Assembly (NCBI GenBank): GCA_016781885.1 | Contig: JADDPM010000141.1 | Coordinates: 1-5,157 of the forward strand | From: Rubrobacter sp. | GTDB lineage: Bacteria > Actinomycetota > Rubrobacteria > Rubrobacterales > Rubrobacteraceae | Direction of reading: 5' to 3' | Length of the DNA: 5,157 nucleotides | Part shown: in pieces, positions 1 to 5,098 of the stretch | Layout: the number at the start of each line of letters is the position of its first letter | Numbering within the stretch: the stretch's first letter is position 1 | Program-made: the position numbers and the translations under genes | The notes under the pieces: generated by a model | What the model was told of the DNA's origin: nothing | What the model saw: only the letters and a program-made list of their open reading frames with translations | Databases searched by the model: none

Positions 1-34
1 ATGAGACTGCAAGGCGCTCTAGAAGAGGACCGGT

Positions 35-60
35 GCTCTATTTAATCGGCTGTATAGAGC
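35..60. terminator. Hairpin after the minus-strand operon, possible terminator
   Basis: GCTCTAT (35-41) is the exact inverse complement of ATAGAGC (54-60), giving a 7-bp stem with a 12-base loop. It lies 6 bases beyond the stop codon of the last gene in the minus-strand operon, where a terminator would be expected. There is no T-run on either side, so a classical intrinsic terminator is not shown. A further GCTCTA copy occurs at 16-21, so this may be a local repeat rather than a terminator. Confidence 0.35.
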
Positions 61-66
61 TTCTTG

Positions 67-444
67 CTAATTGTGGCTCAGACCGCCAAGACCGAACAGA
101 TCATCCTCCTGGCGGCTCTGCTCAAGGGCTTCGACAAGCTCTTCGAGGCTGCCCATCTCGACCTTCATGCCGCCTTCGCTGGCGGGCGGAGGGTTGAGGG
201 CGACGTACTCTACGTGATCCCTCGCGGACTCTAGCACCGCTATTAGGCCCATGCCGGAGACTTCGACGGGCTTCCAGCCGGGGCCGAAGTCGGCGGAAGA
301 GAGAAACGCTTCAGCCTTCTCATTAGAGTCGAAGAGGGGGAGGGCGGGACGCTCGTCTACAGAGATCATGAGCGGTTCCGCACCTGGCGCCGCCTCCTCG
401 AAGAGGAGCACGTAGGGAGGTTGGGGCGCTTCTTTCGACGGCAT
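67..444 (-). CDS. Hypothetical protein, weakly SseB-like, last gene of the M24-cupin operon
   Basis: This is a 125-residue soluble, acidic protein with no signal peptide or membrane segment, and I do not recognise it firmly. Residues 35-48 (LPLFDSNEKAEAFL) resemble the block in SseB-like and DUF3234-like proteins in which a strand ending in 'F-[TD]-S' is followed by 'E-A-x-x-F-L'. Residues 58-87 (GWKPVEVSGMGLIAVLES, then VEYVALNPPP) resemble the later 'L...L, then V-x-L-N-P' part of the same fold. The C-terminal 35 residues are Glu-rich and probably helical. The ATG lies 2 bases after the TGA of the cupin gene, with no good Shine-Dalgarno sequence of its own, so translation is probably coupled. 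It is a real gene by position, spacing and codon use. The SseB assignment is a guess from pattern, and the function is unknown. Confidence 0.75.
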   Translation of the reverse strand: MPSKEAPQPPYVLLFEEAAPGAEPLMISVDERPALPLFDSNEKAEAFLSSADFGPGWKPVEVSGMGLIAVLESARDHVEYVALNPPPASEGGMKVEMGSLEELVEALEQSRQEDDLFGLGGLSHN

Positions 445-446
445 GG

Positions 447-767
447 TCAGGAGGGGCGCGGGGCCATCGTTACGAGGAGGACGAGGTTCTCTCCGCTCTC
501 GTTTCGGACACCGTGTGACTCTCCGGCGCGGGCGATGACGGCGTAGCCCTGCGACAGGTCCTGCTCCTCGTCACCGATGGTGAAACGTCCGGCACCTTCG
601 AGGACGTAGTAGACCTTGTCCGAGTCCTCGTGAGCGTGGACCTTCTGGCTCTGGCCGGGGAGGAGGCAGTAAGCATCGAAGAAGAGGCGCGGCGAGTCGA
701 AGAGGGCATTCTTCTGCATCTTCTCCTCCGAGAAGGAGATGTGGTCCCTTACGGTCTTGCTATCCAA
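447..767 (-). CDS. Small single-domain cupin protein
   Basis: This is a single-domain beta-barrel cupin of about 106 residues. Cupin motif 1 is visible as G-QSQKV-HAH-EDSDK-VYYVLEG and motif 2 as G-YAVIA-RAG-ES-H-GVR-N. The metal-binding histidines of HAH and the motif 2 histidine are present. The usual motif 1 glutamate is replaced: the two possible positions carry Asp and Lys, so metal binding may be altered. Such proteins can be isomerases, dioxygenases or sugar and small-molecule binders, and the sequence does not say which. I place the start at the TTG at 767. A perfect AAGGAGG (775-781) sits 7 bases before it. A longer reading from GTG at 797 (116 residues) would place this Shine-Dalgarno inside the gene. 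It follows the M24 peptidase gene by about 35 bases and is followed after 2 bases by the next gene, so it is in an operon. Confidence 0.85.
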   Translation of the reverse strand: MDSKTVRDHISFSEEKMQKNALFDSPRLFFDAYCLLPGQSQKVHAHEDSDKVYYVLEGAGRFTIGDEEQDLSQGYAVIARAGESHGVRNESGENLVLLVTMAPRPS

Positions 768-774
768 AGGAATT

Positions 775-781
775 CCTCCTT
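775..781 (-). promoter_or_regulatory. Strong ribosome binding site that decides the cupin start
   Basis: On the minus strand the sequence AAGGAGG is followed by 7 bases (AATTCCT) and then TTG. This is the best Shine-Dalgarno sequence in the window. It lies inside the longest open frame and favours TTG at 767 over GTG at 797, which has no comparable site. Confidence 0.75.
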
Positions 782-802
782 GTTTACTGGTGACCACTCT
801 TC

Positions 803-1981
803 TTAGACTCGAAACTCCTTCGGGAACTCCGTCAGGTTGCGGCAGCTATCTTCGGTAACGACGACGAGGTCTTCGATGCGGAGGCCGCTTATCTCCGGGT
901 AGTAGAGGCCGGGCTCTACAGTGATGACGTCGCCGGGGACCAGCTCCTCGTCGGCTATGGAGACGCGGGGGGATTCGTGGATCTCCAACCCCACCCCGTG
1001 CCCGGTGCCGTGGATGAAGCCCCGCTGTAGCGGCTCGCCCGGCTTCTGGTCGTGGACCAGGGTCTCGTAGCCGGCCTCGTGCAGAACGTTGGAGACCTTT
1101 TTGTGTATCTCGCGCCCGTTGACGCCGGGCCTTATCATGGCGAGCGCAGCCTCCTGACTTTGGAGGACGGCGTCGTACATGCGTTGTAGCTCCTCACCCG
1201 GCTCACCCTTGACGAAGGTTCGGGTCATATCGGCGTAGTAGCGGGTCGCCTTGTTTACCGGGAAGATGTCGAGGATTATGAATTCGCCGGCTCTTAAAGG
1301 ACCGCTGCCTCTCTCGTGCGGGTCGGCGGCTTGGGGACCACCGGCGGTTATGGTTCCGTCGGCGGCGCAGCCCCGCCGCAGGAGTTCTACCTCTATCTCG
1401 AAGCGCAGGAGTTCGCTGGTGAGGGTCTCGCCGCCGTACACGAGCGTGCCGTCTCCCGAGACCTCCGAACCTTTGAGTATCTCAACGGCGTGGGCGCAGG
1501 CCGCCTCGACAGCTCTTTGAGTCTTCTCTATGTAAGAGACCTCTTCTTCCGTCTTCCGGCGCCTCAGGCCGGCGAAGAGCCGGAGGTCGGGCGTGACTTC
1601 GAGGCCGCGGGCGCGCAGCTCGTCTGCATAAACGAGGCCCAGGGAGGGCGGTACGGCGACGGGTGATTCGGCGGCGCCGAGATCTTCGAGGAGGTTGGCG
1701 GCCGCGGCTGCCAGGGCCTGTCCGCCGCTCTTTAGCTCGCGCGCCAGTTGAGTGACGCCGAGCTCGTCGAAGGAGAGCACCTCGTCGGAGCGCGCCTCTT
1801 TCTTCGCCCGGCCGTACTCCATCGAGGAGACGGCGAGATAAGTTTTACCCCCGGGTTCGCCCCCTACCCGCAAGGCTATAACCGGGTCCGGCGCGAGGAA
1901 GCCCGAGAGGTGGTACGCCGTCGCGTCGTGTTGTGAAGCGCCGATAACGAGGAGCGTCCGCGAGTCGTTCTCTCCGTGCAT
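803..1981 (-). CDS. M24 family metallopeptidase (Xaa-Pro dipeptidase/aminopeptidase type)
   Basis: This predicted cytoplasmic metallopeptidase of 392 residues would cleave the bond before proline in dipeptides or at peptide N-termini. Residues 1-135 form the creatinase-type N-terminal domain and residues 145-390 the pita-bread catalytic domain. The five metal ligands can be placed: D238 (in ILDIF), D251 (in YADMTRT), H328 (in HGTGHGVG), E356 (in VEPGLY) and E370 (in RIEDL). The catalytic-type H335 lies in EIHE. The first two Asp are 13 residues apart, whereas in classical prolidase and aminopeptidase P they are 11 apart. The DIFP form with two extra residues marks a divergent subgroup of the family. 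The ATG is preceded by AGGAGAGG with a 6-base gap. It is the first gene of a three-gene operon with the cupin and the 125-residue protein. Family is certain, but exact specificity (dipeptidase or aminopeptidase) is not. Confidence 0.95.
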   Translation of the reverse strand: MHGENDSRTLLVIGASQHDATAYHLSGFLAPDPVIALRVGGEPGGKTYLAVSSMEYGRAKKEARSDEVLSFDELGVTQLARELKSGGQALAAAAANLLEDLGAAESPVAVPPSLGLVYADELRARGLEVTPDLRLFAGLRRRKTEEEVSYIEKTQRAVEAACAHAVEILKGSEVSGDGTLVYGGETLTSELLRFEIEVELLRRGCAADGTITAGGPQAADPHERGSGPLRAGEFIILDIFPVNKATRYYADMTRTFVKGEPGEELQRMYDAVLQSQEAALAMIRPGVNGREIHKKVSNVLHEAGYETLVHDQKPGEPLQRGFIHGTGHGVGLEIHESPRVSIADEELVPGDVITVEPGLYYPEISGLRIEDLVVVTEDSCRNLTEFPKEFRV

Positions 1982-2034
1982 GCCGATCCTCTCCTGATCT
2001 TTGTGTAAGCTCTGTACTCTCCTTTGCGACGGTT

Positions 2035-2040
2035 ATTCTA
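2035..2040 (-). promoter_or_regulatory. Possible -10 box of the M24-cupin operon
   Basis: On the minus strand TAGAAT matches five of six bases of TATAAT and lies about 54 bases before the peptidase ATG, leaving a leader of roughly 45 bases. No convincing -35 hexamer is seen 16-18 bases upstream, so this is tentative. Confidence 0.3.
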
Positions 2041-2079
2041 CTATCCCCCTGGGCCGGTCCTCCGCATGAACGATGTCCC

Positions 2080-2095
2080 GTATGCAGAGGCATAC
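2080..2095. promoter_or_regulatory. Perfect dyad, putative operator of the NifU-like gene
   Basis: GTATGC and GCATAC are perfect inverted repeats separated by AGAG. The 16-bp dyad ends 5 bases before TATAAT, so it covers the -35 region and spacer of the presumed promoter, as expected for a repressor or activator site bound by a dimeric regulator. It does not match an operator that I recognise. Confidence 0.5.
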
Positions 2096-2100
2096 TCCGA

Positions 2101-2106
2101 TATAAT
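2101..2106 (+). promoter_or_regulatory. Consensus -10 box of the NifU-like gene
   Basis: A perfect TATAAT is rare in DNA this GC-rich. It ends 7 bases before the ATG at 2114, so transcription should begin at or next to that ATG and give a leaderless or nearly leaderless mRNA. The -35 position (about 2078-2083) has no consensus and is overlapped by the dyad, suggesting that a regulator controls this promoter. Confidence 0.55.
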
Positions 2107-2113
2107 CCAGGAG

Positions 2114-2356
2114 ATGAGCGAGACCATAAACATGAGAAGCCGCATTGAGAAGGCCCTGGACAAGGTGCGCCCGGCGCTCAAGGCCGACGGTGGCGACGCC
2201 CGCGTCGTCGAGTGCGACGAGACGAGCGGGAGGGTCAGCATCGAGATGCTCGGCGCCTGCGGCGGATGTCCCCTCTCACAACTCGACTTCGTCTACGCTA
2301 TCGAAACCCTGATCCGGCGCGAAGTCCCCGAAGTTCAGGACATAGTGGCCGTTTAG
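2114..2356 (+). CDS. NifU C-terminal-domain Fe-S cluster protein
   Basis: This is a stand-alone NifU-like (Nfu) domain of about 80 residues, which in this family binds and delivers an iron-sulfur cluster to target proteins in the cytoplasm. Residues 9-29 contain the helix and the PALKADGGD block. Residues 46-55 contain LGACGGCPLS with the cluster-binding C49 and C52. The C-terminus VPEVQDIVAV is typical of the family. The open frame extends upstream to a TTG at 2024 and an ATG at 2066. I chose ATG 2114 because it lies 7 bases after TATAAT, because codons between 2066 and 2113 are poorer in third-position GC, and because the domain needs nothing more upstream. ATG 2132 is another candidate. 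No Shine-Dalgarno is well spaced for any start. The gene is divergent from the M24 operon and no other Fe-S assembly gene is nearby. Confidence 0.9.
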   Translation: MSETINMRSRIEKALDKVRPALKADGGDARVVECDETSGRVSIEMLGACGGCPLSQLDFVYAIETLIRREVPEVQDIVAV

Positions 2357-2492
2357 CTATTAACCGATCGTCGATGAGGCAGAAGTCGGCGACGACGAGA
2401 AGGTACTAAGACCCACGAGCGGAGATCTTCTTTGCTTCTTCGGTCGGTTTGAGTGTCACCACGCTTAGGGAGGTCTCGCTGTTTATTCGACC

Positions 2493-2510
2493 GTGCGGAG
2501 AAACTCGCAC
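2493..2510. other. Small imperfect hairpin upstream of the ABC pseudogene
   Basis: GTGCG (2493-2497) pairs with CGCAC (2506-2510), and AG with CT continues the stem past one bulged G to a loop of AAA. It lies 30 bases before the ABC start codon within the 184-base gap after the NifU-like gene, where I see no gene and no clear promoter. It may be a remnant of terminator or leader structure. Confidence 0.2.
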
Positions 2511-2540
2511 CCGGGGCCAGTTAGCGAGAGAGGAGTGGCG

Positions 2541-3070
2541 ATGGACGCGGTAGATTTTGCTGCTCTGAAGATGGCCACAATCCTCGAGGTCGAGGACCTC
2601 ATAAAACGTTACCAGAACGCTACGGATAACGCAGTGGGCAGCGTCTCGTTCTCCGTATCGCCCGGCGGTTCTTCGCGCTCCTGGAGCCAAATGGCGCAAG
2701 ACCACTATGCTCTCCGTCCTTACCACGACGCTCTCCCGATCTCGGAGAGCGTGATCCTGGACGGCCAACAACGTCCGCAAGGGGGGCGGTCGCGCAGCGT
2801 AGCGCCAGCATCATCTTCCAGAGGCCAAACCTGGACCTCCTTAACTTACCTCCGAGGAGAACTTGCGGTGTCACGCGATCTTCTATGGGTTCTATCCCTT
2901 CCGCCCGGCGTACTCGACCATGCCTCGGCGCTGGAAGGAGCAGTCTCGGAGCTGGCGGCTGGGACCGAGGGGGACATCTTCTCGCCCGTCAGGACCTTCT
3001 CAGGAGGGATCAAGCGCAAGCTGCAGATCGTGCACAGCCTCATCCACCCAAGGTCATCTTTCTAGCCGAG
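2541..3070 (+). pseudogene. Decayed ABC exporter ATPase (DrrA-like), frameshifted and truncated
   Basis: This is the remnant of the ATPase of a drug-exporter-type ABC transporter. The start is intact: AGGAG (2531-2535), 5 bases, then ATG, reading into ILEVEDLIKRY and VSFSVSPG. The rest appears only by switching frames about ten times. FFALLEPNGA (2669-2698) and KTTMLSVLTTTLS (from 2698) are the halves of a broken Walker A, with the middle Gly lost. SVILDG follows, then SIIFQRPNLDL with the Q-loop Gln, then SEENLRCHAIFYGFYP. The signature block FSGGIKRKLQIV is intact. Walker B appears as KVIFLAE, with Ala where the essential Asp should be. Everything after Walker B is missing: the D-loop, the H-loop and the regulatory C-terminus. 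No functional protein can be made. Sequence that still resembles the family in pieces suggests decay of moderate age. Confidence 0.9.
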
Positions 3071-3304
3071 GTCTTGAACCCCATACAGGTCCTCCCGATC
3101 TACCTCGACATCCTCTCGCGTATCTCCCGATGCGCTACGCCGCAGACCTGACCTGCACACCTTCTGTCTCGGCCGTCCCGAGGAGTACGAGGCCGTCGTC
3201 CTGGCGAGGCTGGTGGTCAACATGACACCACTATCGGGGCGATTTTCGCGGTCTTTCTCGTGCTCAGCACCGTCCTCTTCGTCCGCCGCGAAAAGAGCCG
3301 CTAA
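3071..3304 (+). pseudogene. 3' remnant of an ABC-2 type permease, joined to the ATPase remnant
   Basis: Read across frames, this segment gives PIQVLPIYLDILSRIS (frame of 3080), MRYAADLT (3131-3154), LGRPEEYEAVVLARLVVNM (frame of 3222) and TIGAIFAVFLVLSTVLFV, then RREKSR and TAA at 3302. This order matches the C-terminal third of DrrB-like ABC-2 permeases: a 'P-I-x-x-L-P-x-x-L' loop, the 'NP-L-x-Y-A-x-D' element, a 'GRPEYEAVVL' loop, and a final hydrophobic segment with a basic tail. The N-terminal five or so membrane segments are absent. The permease pieces start directly after the ATPase Walker B, within a few codons of 3071, so an internal deletion fused the two genes. At least three frame changes lie within it. 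Subfamily assignment is inferred from these short blocks. Confidence 0.75.
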
Positions 3305-3326
3305 CGTCACAACTGGCGAGTCTTTA

Positions 3327-3353
3327 TTGCGTATGTCATAGTAGCTTTATGAT
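3327..3353 (+). promoter_or_regulatory. Possible promoter of the PASTA lipoprotein gene
   Basis: TATGAT (3348-3353) matches five of six bases of the -10 consensus and TTGCGT (3327-3332) four of six of the -35, but the spacer of 15 bases is short. The region is noticeably AT-richer than its surroundings. Transcription would start near 3360, leaving a leader of about 15 bases that holds the GGAGG site. Confidence 0.4.
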
Positions 3354-3374
3354 TCTCATGGGTGGAGGTGTAGC

Positions 3375-3704
3375 GTGAAGCGCAGTGGGATGTGGGTAGT
3401 TGGCACTGTGTTCGTTCTCTTTTTACTCGGCGGGTGTCAGTCGAGTACGCCGGACACCGAGGGCCAGACGCTCGCGGAGGCTCAGCAGACACTGCGCGAC
3501 GCAGGGGTGTCCGACAACAACATCACCGTGACGGGTGAATCAGGAGATCCAAACTCCCTCATCGTCTGCGACCACGACCCGGACGGCGTGGCTCCGTCGC
3601 AGCCGCTGACGCTGGAGGTCGCCCAGGATTGCCAGCAGCAGGAAGAAGGGGACGACGACAAGAAGAAGAAAAAGAAGAGATCCGGTGGCAGCAAGCGGCG
3701 GTAG
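3375..3704 (+). CDS. Small lipoprotein with a single PASTA-like domain
   Basis: This is a predicted membrane-anchored lipoprotein of 109 residues. It has a short basic start (MKR), a hydrophobic stretch at residues 7-18 and a lipobox LGGC with C21 as the lipidated cysteine. Residues 26-85 look like one PASTA domain: the T-L-A-E-A-Q-Q-T-L-R-D-A-G-V helix, then strands, then a 'D-P-D-G-V-A-P-S-Q-P-L-T-L-E-V' end. PASTA domains usually bind peptidoglycan fragments or mediate protein contacts, as at the C-terminus of PknB-type kinases and penicillin-binding proteins. Cys65 and Cys86 could form a disulfide. The tail (residues 88-109) goes from acidic (EEGDDD) to strongly basic (six Lys, then RSGGSKRR). 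The GTG start is chosen because GGAGG at 3364-3368 lies 6 bases before it and the signal sequence then has the right length. Ligand and role are unknown. Confidence 0.85.
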   Translation: MKRSGMWVVGTVFVLFLLGGCQSSTPDTEGQTLAEAQQTLRDAGVSDNNITVTGESGDPNSLIVCDHDPDGVAPSQPLTLEVAQDCQQQEEGDDDKKKKKKRSGGSKRR

Positions 3705-3756
3705 ATGAGGATGGTGTCTTGTTAAAGTTTTATCCGGGACAGGACGATAAGTAGCT

Positions 3757-4608
3757 ATGGAAGCCTCGGCTGACCACAGGACCCATCACTGGCGCAACAC
3801 GCACGTGTTGCCGGGGATGACCGAGAAGCAGGCCAGACGGGCGCGCATGCTCGACGCGCCGACCGTCGTGGTGGTGCTGCTGGTGATTCCCGCCCTGATC
3901 CTCGATTTCTCGGAGATCGGCGGGCTGGCCAGTACCTTGAGCAGCATACTCAACTGGCTCATCTACGGCTGGTTCGTCTTCGAGTTCGCGTTCATGCTCT
4001 ACCTAGCCCCGAGCGATAGGGAGTACTTCAAGAACAACAAGCTCGACCTCTTCGTGCTGCTCACGACGATTCCCATCTTGCCCGGCGCGTTCCAGGCTTT
4101 GTGGGTCTTGCGTCTGCTAAGGCTCATAGACGTGCTGCCGGTGATCATGGGCCGTTTCGGCTCTATCACCATGCTCCCCTACGCTGTTATCCTGGCGTTC
4201 ATCGGGGTCTTTGGCGGGGGGGTGGCGTTTGCTCATTTCGAGAACATCAGCCTCTTCGACGGGATGTACTGGGCGAACACCACCATCAACACCGTCGGCT
4301 ACGGTGACGTCTCGGCCCAGACCACCGCGGGCAAGCTCCTCTCCATGGTCGTACAGTGGACGGGGAACGTGATCCTGGCGCTCCTCATCGGTGGCGTGGC
4401 CGCGGCCGCGCAACGCATGCTGCTCGGGAGCCAGGCGGCGGAGATCAAGCAAGACCTCGACGAGATCGAAGAAGACGTAGAAGAGGTCGAGGAGGACGTC
4501 GAGATGCTCCTAAAAAGCTCCCAAGACCTCTCGGAGACCGACCGCGTTATACTCAGGGAACTGCAAGATATCAAGCGTCGTTTGGATAAAATGCATCCAG
4601 AGAGGTGA
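3757..4608 (+). CDS. Voltage-gated-type potassium channel with C-terminal coiled coil
   Basis: This is a predicted tetrameric potassium channel subunit of 283 residues in the cytoplasmic membrane. Hydrophobic segments fit S1 (34-51), S2 (61-84, with acidic E76), S3 (95-108, with D97), S4 (114-128), S5 (138-160) and S6 (193-217). The pore helix and filter read TTINTVGYGD, residues 175-184, the hallmark of K+ selectivity. S4 carries only R119 and R122, so voltage sensing may be weak. Residues 226-252 form a heptad coiled coil with core residues I230, L234, I237, V241, V244, V248 and L251, extremely acidic outside. A second coiled coil (265-279: I265, L269, I272, L276, M279) is basic. The start ATG has only a weak AGGA 12 bases upstream; ATG 3817 (residue 21) is possible but would leave no better site. 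It is followed after 4 bases by the glycine-rich protein gene. Confidence 0.93.
   Translation: MEASADHRTHHWRNTHVLPGMTEKQARRARMLDAPTVVVVLLVIPALILDFSEIGGLASTLSSILNWLIYGWFVFEFAFMLYLAPSDREYFKNNKLDLFVLLTTIPILPGAFQALWVLRLLRLIDVLPVIMGRFGSITMLPYAVILAFIGVFGGGVAFAHFENISLFDGMYWANTTINTVGYGDVSAQTTAGKLLSMVVQWTGNVILALLIGGVAAAAQRMLLGSQAAEIKQDLDEIEEDVEEVEEDVEMLLKSSQDLSETDRVILRELQDIKRRLDKMHPER
4601..4608 (+). promoter_or_regulatory. Ribosome binding site overlapping the channel stop codon
   Basis: AGAGGTGA includes both the Shine-Dalgarno GAGG of the next gene and the TGA stop of the channel gene. The ATG at 4613 follows GAGG by 7 bases, so ribosomes ending the channel are positioned to start the next protein. 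The arrangement supports translational coupling. Confidence 0.65.
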
Positions 4609-4612
4609 TCCG

Positions 4613-5077
4613 ATGATCTGGTTGAACACGAGCCGCGCGAGAGGAACCATGGTGGCCGTATTGCTGGCCGCCACGGTCGCGCTATTCGCCGCCATCGTCT
4701 TTGCTAGCGGCATCGCCGAGGCTAAGGGCGGCGGAGGCGGCGGCCGTGGAGGAGGTGGTGGAGGCGGCAAGCCCTCCGGCAACAGCAGCTCGAGCAAGCT
4801 TTCGAGCGGGAGCGGCAGCTCCGTGAAGAGCGGCCCGCCGACGCGTATACAGAATCCCAGCAGCCCGTACTACGGCAGCCCCAACTACGGCATCCGGCAT
4901 GGCGCCTTCTCCAACTTCTTCCTTTGGGCCTGGATCTTCCACGACTTCGACGACGACGAATACGAGGAAGAGTACATACAGTCGAACTATGGTTTCGGTG
5001 GCTGGACCATGTTGGGCGTCGGCGCGATCGGAACGCTCCTCCTGATCCGGACCGTCCGGAGACGCTCCGGGGTATAA
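4613..5077 (+). CDS. Glycine-rich membrane protein, co-translated with the K+ channel
   Basis: This unrecognised protein has 154 residues. Residues 1-37 are a signal peptide or N-terminal anchor: basic start (SRARG), a hydrophobic stretch at 14-34 and a possible cleavage site AEA before K38. Residues 39-52 are almost pure Gly (12 of 14), followed by a Ser/Gly-rich linker to about residue 75. Residues 85-108 are aromatic-rich (PYYGSPNYG, then FFLWAWIF), and 111-120 is a strongly acidic patch DFDDDEYEEE. Residues 129-146 form a membrane segment ending in the basic RTVRRR, which should lie in the cytoplasm. If the signal is cleaved, most of the protein faces outside. Coupled to the channel by a 4-base gap and a shared ribosome binding site, it is a candidate accessory subunit. 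Function and family are unknown. Confidence 0.8.
   Translation: MIWLNTSRARGTMVAVLLAATVALFAAIVFASGIAEAKGGGGGGRGGGGGGGKPSGNSSSSKLSSGSGSSVKSGPPTRIQNPSSPYYGSPNYGIRHGAFSNFFLWAWIFHDFDDDEYEEEYIQSNYGFGGWTMLGVGAIGTLLLIRTVRRRSGV
5051..5073 (+). terminator. GC-rich hairpin at the end of the channel operon
   Basis: CCGGAG (5056-5061) and CTCCGG (5065-5070) form a perfect 6-bp stem with the loop ACG. ACC (5051-5053) and GGT (5071-5073) can extend it across a 2-base bulge. It lies at the stop codon of the glycine-rich gene and 40 bases before the tRNA gene. There is no T-run after it, so it may end transcription in the U-less manner proposed for high-GC bacteria, or may be only coding sequence. Confidence 0.35.
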
Positions 5078-5098
5078 CGCCCCCTCGTAGTCATTTGG

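Noticed and set aside
1..45. A plus-strand reading from ATG at 1 to TAA at 43-45, possibly the tail of an upstream gene
   Set aside because: Fourteen codons without family signal; a gene end cannot be told from chance. It would be convergent with the minus-strand operon if real.
1316..1666. Plus-strand open frame of 116 codons
   Set aside because: It is fully antisense to the well-supported M24 peptidase and shows no family motifs; it follows from the GC-rich codon pattern.
2357..2540. Search for a mobile element or attachment site between the NifU-like gene and the ABC remnant
   Set aside because: No terminal inverted repeats, transposase fragments or target duplications were seen; only a weak hairpin at 2493-2510.
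2406..2780. Minus-strand open frame of 124 codons across the gap before the ABC pseudogene
   Set aside because: It has no recognisable domain and overlaps ABC ATPase blocks that read clearly on the plus strand.
2493..3065. A single intact 190-residue protein
   Set aside because: Family blocks of the ABC ATPase lie in all three frames; this frame only joins some of them across out-of-frame filler, so it is a pseudogene reading.
4726..4770. GGC/GGA tandem repeat as a possible DNA repeat element
   Set aside because: It is explained by the poly-glycine stretch of the coding sequence; no copies elsewhere in the window.
4510..4797. Minus-strand proline-rich open frame
   Set aside because: It is the antisense image of the Gly-rich codons (GGC/GGA read as GCC/TCC/CCG) and has no independent support.
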